A stretch of DNA of 64,000 nucleotides from JADLDB01 sp040755835. GTDB taxonomy: Bacteria > Myxococcota > Myxococcia > Myxococcales > Myxococcaceae. Below are positions 45,734-54,600 of this stretch, piece by piece; the stretch's first letter is position 1; each line of letters begins with the position of its first letter. The DNA lies in assembly GCA_040755835.1 (NCBI GenBank), contig JBFMAB010000036.1, forward strand, positions 1 to 64,000, read 5' to 3'. Position numbers and translations under genes: made by a program. Under the pieces are notes generated by a model. That model was not told where the DNA came from. It saw only the letters and a list, made by a program, of their open reading frames with translations, and ran no database searches.

Positions 45734-46357
45734 CTACAGCTCGGTGATGGTCGTGAGCTGCTGCGACGACAGCGCCTTGTTCGTCCACTTCGGGTAGTCC
45801 ATCGCGATGCCGGGCGGCGAGAGCCGCACCTTCGCCTCCATCACCACCTGGCCCGGCGGCTTCTGCATTTCGGCGAAGTTGCCCGACCAGTCGCGCGTGA
45901 AGTAGCGCGTGGGCTCCATGCCGCGGCCCTCGACCTTGTACACGACGGGCTGCAGCGAGCTCATGGTGCCCAGCACGCTGACCTGCCGGTTCCCAAACTG
46001 CTGCACGAACTTGTTGTTCGGCGAGCCGGGCGTGAAGACGTTGTTCAGCGCCACGTTGAAGTCGCGGTGCGCGCGGCGCGCGGTGTCCTCGACGAGCTTC
46101 CGATTCTCCGGCGCGAGCGTGTTGGTCAGATTGTTGCGGATCCGCGTCACCGCGCGGTCTGGCGTGAGGCCGTCGAAGCCCTTCTTGATGATCAGATCCG
46201 TGGCCTTCGGCGGGCGCCCGAGGTTGGGCGGCAGCTCGATCTGCGGCTTGAGCGGCTTGAAGGCGATCGTCGGAAACGGCGCCGGCGTCGCGGGGGTGGT
46301 GGGCGTCGTTGGGAGGGAGGGCGTCGCGCCGGGCAGGCCGGTCAGTCGGGAAACCAT
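45734..46357 (-). CDS. Hypothetical protein (207 aa)
   Basis: A soluble-looking protein without signal peptide. The N-terminus is Pro/Thr-rich (PTTPTTPATPAPFPTIAFKP). The rest has DLIIKKGFDGLTPDRAVTRI, ENRKLVEDTARRAHRDFNVA, VQQFGNRQVSVLGTMSSLQP and RYFTRDWSGNFAEMQKPPGQ. No recognised family; the rich mix of aromatic and charged residues and the ATG start support a real gene. It lies upstream of ctaA's 3' end in the same orientation (36-bp gap between them). Confidence 0.7.
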   Translation of the reverse strand: MVSRLTGLPGATPSLPTTPTTPATPAPFPTIAFKPLKPQIELPPNLGRPPKATDLIIKKGFDGLTPDRAVTRIRNNLTNTLAPENRKLVEDTARRAHRDFNVALNNVFTPGSPNNKFVQQFGNRQVSVLGTMSSLQPVVYKVEGRGMEPTRYFTRDWSGNFAEMQKPPGQVVMEAKVRLSPPGIAMDYPKWTNKALSSQQLTTITEL

Positions 46358-46393
46358 GCGGGACAGTCTAGCCGCCGCCCGGCCCGAGGGCGA

Positions 46394-47461
46394 TCACGCG
46401 CGCGCGGCGTCCGCGGGCGACGGGGCGGCTCTCGGCGCCTCGGCGGGCACGGCGCCCGACGGCTGCGCCAGGGCTCGCAGCGCCGCCACCAGCGCCACCA
46501 TCAGCAACAGCCCCGTCAGCTGGTGCGCCACGCCGAACCACAACAGCCGACCGGCATACACGGACTGCACCGTGGTCAGCACGCCCAGCGTCACCTGCGC
46601 CATCACCAGCGCAGCCGTCACGTGCCGCTCGGTGCGCAGCGCGTGGCGCGTCTTCCACCACCACCCGGCCACGCCCACCACCAGCAGGTACGCCAGGCCG
46701 CGGTGGACGAAGTGCACGGCGAGCGGCTCGTTCCACCACCACCCGCCGCCGAAGAGGCCCGTGGGCACCCACTGCCCGTTGATCGTCGGCCACGTGGGCG
46801 CAGCGAGCGCGGCCTTGAGGCCGGCCATGAACGCGCCCCACGTCAGCTGCACCGCCAGCGCGCCGAGCAGCACGAGGGTGAAGCGCACCAGCGGGCGATC
46901 CGGCGAGCGCGCCGCGGGCGGTGACAAGAGCACCAGCCCCTGCCAGACGAGCGCCGCCAACAGCACCGCCGCCAGCATGAAGTGCGCGGCGAGCCGCAGG
47001 TGGCTCACGTAGACGAGATCCTGCAGGCCGCTGGCCACCATCACCCAGCCCATCACGCCCTGCGCGCCGCCGAGCGCCAGCAGCCCGAGCAGCCGGCCCT
47101 TGAGCCCCTCGAGCCGCTGCTGCCGCCAGAAGACGAGGAGCGGCACGACGAAGAAGAAGCCCAGCAGGCGGCCCCACAGGCGGTGGAACCACTCCCAGAA
47201 GTAGATGAACTTGAACTCGTCCAGCGTCAGGTGGGACTTGAGCAGCTTGAACTGGGGGATCTGCTGGTACTTCGAGAACGCGTCGGCCCAGCCGGCGTCG
47301 TCGGTGGGCGGCACCACGCCCAGGATCGGCTTCCACTCGGTGATCGACAGCCCGGAGTCGGTGAGGCGCGTGATGCCGCCGAGCAGCACCTGCACCACCA
47401 CCGCCGCCGCCACGGCCAACAGCCACACGCCCACGGGGCGCGCTCGTTCCGACGTCCGCAT
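46394..47461 (-). CDS. ctaA: Heme A synthase (COX15/CtaA)
   Basis: Oxidises heme O to heme A for cytochrome c oxidase, in the inner membrane. The 355-residue protein has about eight hydrophobic segments. Landmarks are GGITRLTDSGLSITEWKPIL (about residues 28-47), the heme-ligand His region FWEWFHRLWGRLLG (about 88-101), HLRLAAHFMLAA, the second half VHFVHRGLAYLLV, and VAHQLTGLLLMV. Two homologous halves and the ITEWKPI signature point to the COX15 type. The Pro/Ala tail is not conserved. ctaB and oxidase genes are not in view. The next gene upstream encodes a caspase-like protein. Confidence 0.94.
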   Translation of the reverse strand: MRTSERARPVGVWLLAVAAAVVVQVLLGGITRLTDSGLSITEWKPILGVVPPTDDAGWADAFSKYQQIPQFKLLKSHLTLDEFKFIYFWEWFHRLWGRLLGFFFVVPLLVFWRQQRLEGLKGRLLGLLALGGAQGVMGWVMVASGLQDLVYVSHLRLAAHFMLAAVLLAALVWQGLVLLSPPAARSPDRPLVRFTLVLLGALAVQLTWGAFMAGLKAALAAPTWPTINGQWVPTGLFGGGWWWNEPLAVHFVHRGLAYLLVVGVAGWWWKTRHALRTERHVTAALVMAQVTLGVLTTVQSVYAGRLLWFGVAHQLTGLLLMVALVAALRALAQPSGAVPAEAPRAAPSPADAARA

Positions 47462-47579
47462 TGCGGGCGGGCAGTAACGCAGCGGACCGTCGGCGTCGAG
47501 CGTTCAGCCTGCCTTGCTTACCCGCGCTACTGAGGCTCAGAAGAGGTCCGGCCAGACAGGCTCATTCGAGTCGGGCGGA

Positions 47580-49115
47580 TCAAAACCGGAACGCCACCCC
47601 CAGCGTACCCACGGGCCGGAAGCGCGGGGCCACGGCGCCGTCCACCGAGAGGATCGCCACCCCGGCCTCGCCCTCGAGCGTCAGCACAAAGGGCCCACCG
47701 ACGAAGAGCCGCACCGTCGCGCGCGGGGCCAGCACCGCCGCCGGGCTGAAGGCCGGGCCCGCGGACGACGACTGCCACAACAGCGCCGGGCCCACCTCCG
47801 CGCCCGCGCCGAACCACGCCGGTCCGACGCGCCACGCGAAGCGCCAGCCCACGCGCGCCTCGAGGCCCGCTTCCAACACCGTCGCCGCCGACGCGTACGC
47901 GCCGTGCACCGCGAAGGACAGGCCCCAGCCCAGCTTCGGCTCGAAGCCCACGCGCACGAGGCCCTGCACGCCGAGCTGCGACACCGCCGGCACCACGCCC
48001 AGCGAGAGGCTCACCAGCCGCTCGTCGCGCCAGCCCTCGTCGTTCGTCAGCACCGCCGCCACGCCCGGGCCCTTGTGGGCGATCGCCGTGCCCGAGGTGA
48101 TGGGCGTCAGATCCTCCCAGGACAGCTGCTTGCGGCTCCCCTCCATCAGCGTCACGCGGCCGCCGTAGCTCTGGCCCTCCTTGAAGAGCCGCAGGCCGTA
48201 CTGCCCGGGCGGCAGCGCCACCTCGCGCGTCGCGGCCGTCGGCACCTCGGCGATCACCTGATCGCGCAGCGTGTCCAGTACCACCACGCGCTCGCTGCCG
48301 GCGGGGAAGACGAGCTGCGCGGTCGCCTTCTGCAGCGAAGACAGCACCAGCTCGCCCTGGCCCGACAGCCGGTAGTCGTAGCTGGGGTGCTGCACGCCGA
48401 CCGGCATCAGCGCGGTGGTGGAGATCGTCTGGTCGTACGCGTAGCGGTACGCCTCGCCCAGCGTCACCAGCTTGTCGCCCGACGCGTCCGCCGCGCCGCG
48501 CAGGCCGGACACGAGGTGGTGCGTGAAGATGCTGCCCATCACCTCGCTCGACTCGAGCGCCGCCTCGTCCTCCGCGCTCGAGGTAATGAAGGCGTCGCCC
48601 GTCGCGGCCAGCGCGTCGGTCAGCTTGATGGCGAACGGCTCGACCGGCTTGCCGCCCTTCTGCCGGAAGCCCGCGCCCGAGCGGCACGCGTCGATGATCA
48701 CCACGCGCACGTCCGTGCCGGCGCTGGCGAGGAGGCTCTTGAGGCGCGAGTACGGGAGCAGCTCCTGGCCCAGCTCGATCGCCTCGCCGTCGGAGTGCCC
48801 GGAGAAATAGAAGAGCAGCACCGTGCGGTTCTCCGGCACCGCGCGGGCGGCCTGCACCTGCTGCGCGACGTGCTTGAGCGCGGCCTCGACGTCCTTCACC
48901 GCGCGGCCCTGCAGCAGCACCAGCCGCTCCGGCGCCACGTCCCCCAACTCCGTCAGCACGCGCGCCACCTTCCCGGCGTCGCTCTCCGCGTAGCGGAGCG
49001 GCGGCAGCTCGCCGCGGCCGGCGTTCGCGCCCACCACGACCGCGAAGCGCATCGTCTCGGCGGTTGCGAGCGAGGACGCGAGGACGAGGACGAGGGCGAG
49101 GCCGCGGGACAGCAC
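47580..49115 (-). CDS. Exported caspase-like protease with C-terminal beta-barrel
   Basis: A 511-residue protein with a signal peptide (ALVLVLASSLATAE). The peptidase C14 domain (about 23-230) keeps both catalytic residues: His in FYFSGHSDGEAIELGQ (about 106) and Cys in VVIIDACRSGAGF (about 142), with DAFITSSAEDEAALES after it as in metacaspase-like proteins. A PEGA-like segment (LPPGQYGLRLFKEGQSYGGR) links to a C-terminal series of beta strands (GWGLSFAVHGAYAS, GLEARVGWRFAWRVGPAWFG, GVAILSVDG and end GTLGVAFRF) that looks like an outer-membrane barrel. Family knowledge: C14-type proteins are linked to cell death and signalling, but the exported kind is little studied. The start is GTG 49115. 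Confidence 0.88.
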   Translation of the reverse strand: MLSRGLALVLVLASSLATAETMRFAVVVGANAGRGELPPLRYAESDAGKVARVLTELGDVAPERLVLLQGRAVKDVEAALKHVAQQVQAARAVPENRTVLLFYFSGHSDGEAIELGQELLPYSRLKSLLASAGTDVRVVIIDACRSGAGFRQKGGKPVEPFAIKLTDALAATGDAFITSSAEDEAALESSEVMGSIFTHHLVSGLRGAADASGDKLVTLGEAYRYAYDQTISTTALMPVGVQHPSYDYRLSGQGELVLSSLQKATAQLVFPAGSERVVVLDTLRDQVIAEVPTAATREVALPPGQYGLRLFKEGQSYGGRVTLMEGSRKQLSWEDLTPITSGTAIAHKGPGVAAVLTNDEGWRDERLVSLSLGVVPAVSQLGVQGLVRVGFEPKLGWGLSFAVHGAYASAATVLEAGLEARVGWRFAWRVGPAWFGAGAEVGPALLWQSSSAGPAFSPAAVLAPRATVRLFVGGPFVLTLEGEAGVAILSVDGAVAPRFRPVGTLGVAFRF

Positions 49116-49194
49116 AGCTGCACTCTACGCGGAAACGCGGACAGAGAGCCCGAACACCGGGGGCGCCTCGGCGCGCCCACGGGTGTCGCGTATT

Positions 49195-49335
49195 CGTTCA
49201 CCGGGCGGGGAGGAGCGACGGCGCCGAGCGATGGCTGAACGCCGCCTGGGCGCCTCGACGAGGTCGCCGAAGACGTGGCGCTCCTGCTCGCGGCAGGTGT
49301 GGACGACGGACTCGATCGACGCCAAATAAGAGGCG
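49195..49335 (-). mobile_element. Possible IS66-family transposase remnant
   Basis: On the minus strand this stretch reads SIESVVHTCREQERHVFGDL followed by VEAPRRRSAIARRRRSSPPGE, which resembles the C-terminal end of IS66 transposases (TxVxTCRxQxRNVxxYLxxA, then a PSLLP-type end). No stop-bounded full gene, ends or target duplication are visible. It would be the only mobile scrap in the window. Confidence 0.35.
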
Positions 49336-49362
49336 CGCGTGGGCCTAAACTGCGCTTCGCCG

Positions 49363-50397
49363 ATGACGGAGGAGCGCGAGCCCCAGGAGCTGCTGGACGC
49401 GATCGCGGACGATCCCGACGCGCTCGCGCCGTGGCGCGTGCTGGTCGACTGGCTGCTCGAGCACGACGCGCCGCACGCGCTGCTGGCGGCGTACGAGCTG
49501 AAGCTGGCAGACGGCACGCGCGATCCCGAGCTGCTCGCGGCGGTCGGCGAGGCGCGGCGCGAGCGGGCGCAGCTGCCAGAGGGCGTGGCCTTGTCCTGGG
49601 GCGAGGCGACGTGGCGCTTCGGCTACATCACGCGGCTCGTCGTGAGCCTCGGGCGGCGCTACCGCGATCTCGATTGGCGCGGCTTCCTTGCCGCGCCGCA
49701 GCTGCGGATGCTCCAGTGGTTGCAGCTCACGGTGTCGCCCGGCAGCGAGTCCGAAGAGATCGCCCGCTCGCTGACGAGCATCCTCGCCCTCGCGCCGCCG
49801 ACGCTCCGGCGCATCAGCGTCTTCTCGCACGACGCCCAGGCGATGACACTGGCCGAGCTCTCACCGCTGCGCGAGCGGCCGGCCGGCGTGAAGCGCGTCG
49901 ATCTCGCGCTCGGCCTCGCGGGCCGCGCGACGGTGGAGGCGGTGGAGCAGCTCGCCGACGCCGGCTACCCGCTGGTGAGCCTCGACGGCACCACGCTGTC
50001 GCCCGAAGGCGCGCTCCAACTTCGCGAGGCCCACGGGCTGCGCCTGCGCTTCGCCGGCACCGGGTTGACTCGCGCCGCCGCCCGCGAGCTGGACGGGCCG
50101 AAGGTGGCCTGGTGCGCGCCCGACGTGCGCGTCGCCCTCGTGCGCGACACCGGCGCCTTGGTGCCGCTCACCAACCACGCGTCGCCGTCGCTGCACCACC
50201 CGGCGTGGCGGCGCCGCGAGCTCTTTCCCACATCCACCAGCTGGTGCGTCGCGTACCCGGCGCGGATCGGCGAGACGCCGCTCGCGGTGGACCTGCAGGA
50301 AGACGGGCAGCTCGTCATGCTCAGTGGCGGGCTGGTGCGCGTGCTGCTGCGCGACGATCTCGACGCGGCGTACCGCGAGCTGCTCGCCGAGGGCTGA
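49363..50397 (+). CDS. Protein with TIGR02996 repeat-companion domain
   Basis: A 344-residue soluble protein. The N-terminus (QELLDAIADDPDALAPWRVL, VDWLLEHDAPHALLAAYELK) is the TIGR02996 repeat-companion domain, known mainly from myxobacteria and planctomycetes and normally preceding leucine-rich-like repeats. The rest contains degenerate repeat-like segments (WLQLTVSPGSESEEIARSLT, VKRVDLALGLAGRATVEAVE, YPLVSLDGTTLSPEGALQLR). The start ATG 49363 matches the domain edge; a GTG at 49339 with AGAGG 5 bp upstream is an alternative. Role unknown; same strand as the zinc-ribbon gene 34 bp downstream. Confidence 0.78.
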   Translation: MTEEREPQELLDAIADDPDALAPWRVLVDWLLEHDAPHALLAAYELKLADGTRDPELLAAVGEARRERAQLPEGVALSWGEATWRFGYITRLVVSLGRRYRDLDWRGFLAAPQLRMLQWLQLTVSPGSESEEIARSLTSILALAPPTLRRISVFSHDAQAMTLAELSPLRERPAGVKRVDLALGLAGRATVEAVEQLADAGYPLVSLDGTTLSPEGALQLREAHGLRLRFAGTGLTRAAARELDGPKVAWCAPDVRVALVRDTGALVPLTNHASPSLHHPAWRRRELFPTSTSWCVAYPARIGETPLAVDLQEDGQLVMLSGGLVRVLLRDDLDAAYRELLAEG

Positions 50398-50431
50398 CGC
50401 GTCGCACCGCCCATGGCAGCATGATCCCGCC

Positions 50432-51466
50432 ATGGCCGAAGCCCTCCCGACCCAGCGTGAGTGTCCGCAGTGCAACACCGTGATGAAGCCCTTCACGGTC
50501 CAGTCGCGGAAGCCCGACGTCGACGTGGAGTTGGACCGCTGCCACAACTGCGGCGGCGTCTGGTTCGACGCGGGTGAGCTGGAGCTCGCCACCGGGCGCA
50601 AGGTGGTGAAGTCCTCGAAGCCCTGCGATCGCTTCTGTCCGAAGTGCCTCATCCCGCTGCTCAACGCGGATCTGACGACGGGCGTGGCGGTGGAGACGTG
50701 CCGCAGCTGCGGCGGGACCTACCTCGACGCGAAGGACATCGCGACCGTCACCCGCGACAAGCCCGCCAGGCCGCCGGAGGACGTCAGCTTCCTCTGTCCC
50801 ACCTGCAAGCAGCGCAAGCCCTTCGCGTCCGCGCAGGTGACGTCGGTGGGCAGCGAGTGCATGGACTGCGCGACGAAGCACGGGCGCGCCTGGAAGACGG
50901 GGGACTCGGAGTCCATGTTCGGCGCGTTCATCTCGTGGCTGCGCGGCGACGAGAAGCCACATGCGGCCCGGCCCTCGGCGCCCGCGTCCGTACCGTCGCC
51001 CAGCGCGCCGCCGCCAGCCTCGAGCGCGCCTCGGCCCGCGTCTCCCAGCGCCCCGCGCCCGCCCCGCGCCGCGTCCCTCACGTGCCCCAGCTGCACCGGC
51101 GCGATGCACGAGTTCCAGGTCGGCAAGCTGACGCTCGATCGCTGCACCTTCTGCCGCGGGTTGTGGTTCGACGGCGGCGAGCTCGAGGCCGCGCTGGGCC
51201 GCCGGCCGTCGGCGAAGCTGGCGGAGGGCGTCGACAACTCACGCCGCTGCCCGCGCTGCACCGTCGTCATGCGCGCCGCGGAGGTGGGCGGCCTGCGCGT
51301 GGAGTTCTGCGGGCAGTGCCAGGGCGTCTTCCTCGACGACGGCGAGTTGACCGCGATGAACGGCGGCAAGCCGGTGCGCGTGCAGGTGGACGCGCCGCCG
51401 CCCGCGCGGCCGGAGAAGCAGGTGCAGGACGACGTGATGCGCTGGCTGGACTCGCTCGGCGTCTGA
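50432..51466 (+). CDS. Multi-zinc-ribbon (zf-TFIIB) protein
   Basis: A 344-residue cytoplasmic protein with several zinc ribbons. Cys clusters: RECPQCNTVMKPF with DRCHNCGGVWFDAGELE (about 9-54), FCPKCLIPLLN with TCRSCGGTYLDAKDI (about 70-105), SFLCPTCKQRKP with ECMDCATKHG, and after a Ser/Pro linker LTCPSCTGAMHEFQ with DRCTFCRGLWFDGGELEAAL and RRCPRCTVVMRA with EFCGQCQGVFLDDGELTAMN. The LDRCxxCGGxWFDxGEL wording is the TFIIB-type zinc ribbon of bacteria. It has five pairs in all. A nucleic-acid or protein-binding role is inferred. Confidence 0.88.
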   Translation: MAEALPTQRECPQCNTVMKPFTVQSRKPDVDVELDRCHNCGGVWFDAGELELATGRKVVKSSKPCDRFCPKCLIPLLNADLTTGVAVETCRSCGGTYLDAKDIATVTRDKPARPPEDVSFLCPTCKQRKPFASAQVTSVGSECMDCATKHGRAWKTGDSESMFGAFISWLRGDEKPHAARPSAPASVPSPSAPPPASSAPRPASPSAPRPPRAASLTCPSCTGAMHEFQVGKLTLDRCTFCRGLWFDGGELEAALGRRPSAKLAEGVDNSRRCPRCTVVMRAAEVGGLRVEFCGQCQGVFLDDGELTAMNGGKPVRVQVDAPPPARPEKQVQDDVMRWLDSLGV

Positions 51467-51643
51467 CGGAGTCGCGCCGCCACCAGGCGTTCGCGACCCG
51501 CTCGCGTGGGCCCCGGGTGCCGGATGGTGTCTGGCGGCCAACCGCGGCTGGGCGACGCCCGTGCGACGGCCCGGCGCTCGCGAGGACGAGGCCGCGGCCG
51601 CTGGCCCCACCACCAGCGGGAGGACGCGTCCATCGCGCGACGG

Positions 51644-54600
51644 TCACTGGATGTAGGTGAAGTACGCGTACGCCGCGTTGAAGGAGGTGCCCTCGGCCGG
51701 CACGCTGCCGAAGAAGAGCACCGTGTTGGTGGCGGGATCGTAGTCAAAGCCGTTGACCCGGGTGCGGGGGATTCGGGCCGTGGTCTCCACCGCCAGCGAG
51801 CCGGAGATGGGCCGCCGGTTGAGCGGGCTCTTGCTGGACGCGCCGATGGCGCCGAAGAGGATCTCCTCCACCACTTCGGTGATGTTGGGGTTGCAGATGC
51901 TGCCGGTGCTGCCGCCGGTGCGCGCCGCGAGCTCGATGTACTGGCTGCCGGCGGCCGCCTGCCCCAGGCCCACGCGCGTGCAGCCCGCGGGGTTGGGGCC
52001 CACGATGGCGAAGGCCACCGCCTTCTCGTCGTTGAAGGCCTGCGCGTACGCGGCGATCGGCTCGAGCCCCGTGTTCTCCTCGTCGGACACGAAGACCACC
52101 ACCAGGCCCGCGTCGTCGCGGACCCGGTAGGCCTCGGGCTGGCCGGGCGTCTTCGCCAACCGAATGGCCCGCAGCGCGAACTCCACGCCCATCTCGAAGC
52201 CGTTGCCGTTGATGCCCACGCGGACGTCGGACTTGAACTGCGCCAGCTGGTTGGTGAAGCCCTGGCCGCGCAGCACATCGGAGTCGGTGGTGATGACGCC
52301 GACCCGGAAGTCGAGGCCGGAGCGCTGGAAGGCGTCGAAGAGGCTGTCGGCCGCGTTCACCAGCGCGGTCTGCTCCTCGAGCATCGACGCCGAGTTGTCG
52401 ACGACGAACAGGAAGTCCGTCCTCAGCGCGGGCGAGCGACGGGCCTCGCAGTCGTAGTTGATGAGCGGGTTTCGCCCGGACAGGTGCGAGCCGTTGGTCA
52501 GGTCGGACAGCGCCGGCTGGTTCTCGCGGAAGCGATCGAGCGGTGTCACCGCCGCGCCGATGAAGAGGTCGGTCTGCGTGACGCGGAAGAACACGTAGAC
52601 CATGTGCGCGTCCTGCGCGAAGGCCTGGGCGGCGGTCGGGAGCGGCGCGAGCGCGTCGGGCGGAAGACCGGAGAACTGCGTGAGGAGCCGGTTGCGTACC
52701 GAGAAGGCCGTCGTCGGCGACGGGAAGAGCACCTGCTCGCCGTGCGAGTAATTCAGCGCCATCTGCGCGTCCGGGTAGACGCGGCTGAAACGCTCGTTGC
52801 GGTCGCGCACCAGAGGGGAGCCCGGCAGGTTGGACAGCGCGGCCAGCTCGCGCGCCGCGATGACGTCCAGGGCTGTCGGATCCGACGGATTCACGTCGGG
52901 CGGGACGGGACGCCGCAGCACGAAGCCAGCGACGTCGGCCGCCGCGTCGTCCAGCAGCACCGCCTGCGCCACGTCCTTCGTCGACACCTGGTAGCGCGCG
53001 GTGCTGGCGAAGACGTTGAGGGTGCCCGGCAGCGGGGTGCCCCGCGTTTCGAGCGGCGTCAAGGTGGGGCACGGCCAGTCTGGCCCGGGAATGAAGCCAG
53101 CGTCGGCGCCCCCGTCGAGGCCTCCGTCGTTCCCGCCATCGGCCACGCCGGCGTCGTCCTGCGGCACCGTCAGTGCGCTGGGACAGCCCAGCGTCAGCAG
53201 GGCCGAGGCCATGGCGAGGACGAGGCCCAGCGCCGAGCGCCGTGACGAGCCGAGGCGGCGGCCGTGCCGGCCGCGCAGAGCGAGGCCCAGCAGGGCGAGG
53301 ACGGCCAGCGTCGCCACGTCGGGGGCGGACATGCACCCGCAGCTCGTGGCCACCACCGGGCGGGGCGCGCCACTGCCGCCACCACCGCCGCTGCCGCCGC
53401 CGCCCGTTCCGGCGTCGTCCGTCGTGGCGCCGCCGTCGACGCCCGCGTCCGCCTCGGTTCCACCGTCATGCACGCAGACCCGCAGGCCCGTGGACGGGTC
53501 GACGTCCGTGTCACCATCGCAGTCGTTGTCCTTCAGGTCGCAGAGCTCGGGCGCGCCGCGGTAGATGGATGGGTCGGCGTCGTTGCAGTCGCCGTCGCAA
53601 TTGGTCTGGCCGTCGCCGTCGGCGTCGAAGCAGACCGCGCAGAGATCGTACCTGCCGGGCGCCGAGTCGACGTACGCGTCACAGTCGTTGTCGACGCGAT
53701 CGCACACCTCGGCGGCGTGGGGGTGGATGTTCGGGTCCGAGTCGTTGCAGTCGCCGCAGAAGGGCGAGAAGCCGTCCATGTCGACGTCCACTGCGCCCTC
53801 GTCGACCTGCCCGTCGCAGTCGTCGTCCTTGTTGTTCGCGGGGACCTCGTAGACGCGCGGGTTCACCGATGGGTCGGCGTCGTTGCAGTCGCCGAAGCAG
53901 GTCGCGACGAAATCGCCGTCGCCGTCGAAGCCTTCGTCCGCCTGTCCGTTGCAGTCGTTGTCCTGGCCGTCGCAGACCTCCGTGGCGGCCGCGACGGCGC
54001 CGGCCGCCGGGTGCACCGCCGCGTTGTAGTCGTTGCAGTCGCCCTGGCAGGTCGACACCCCGTCGCCGTCGGCGTCGGTGTCCTCATCGATGCGGCCGTC
54101 GCAGTTGTCGTCGACGGAGTTGCCGCAGACTTCCTTGCGGAACGGGCTGCGCGCCGGGTCCATGTCGTCGCAGTCGCCGGCGCAGACCGAGGCGAAGTCA
54201 CCGTCCTGGTCGAAGCCTTCGTCGACGCGGCCGTCGCAGTTGTTGTCGAAGCCGTCGCACACCTCGGCGGCAGTCGGGTTGATGGCCGGGAAGCGGTCGT
54301 CGCAGTCGCCCTGGCGCACGCTGACGCCGTCGCCGTCCTCGTCGGTGTCCTCGTCGACGGCGCCGTCGCAGTCGTCGTCGACGGAGTTGCCCCACTTCTC
54401 GCTGCGGTGGGGGCCGACGGCCGCGTTGCCGTCATCGCAGTCGCCGCGGCAGTTGGTGACGCCGTCGGAATCGAAGTCGTGGCAGGGCGCGCCGAGGCAC
54501 ACCTGGCCCTCGTCGACCTGGCCGTTGCAGTTGTTGTCCTTGCAGTCGCAGCGCTCGCGGCCGCCGGGCCGGTTGAAGGGATCGCGATCGTCGCAATCTC

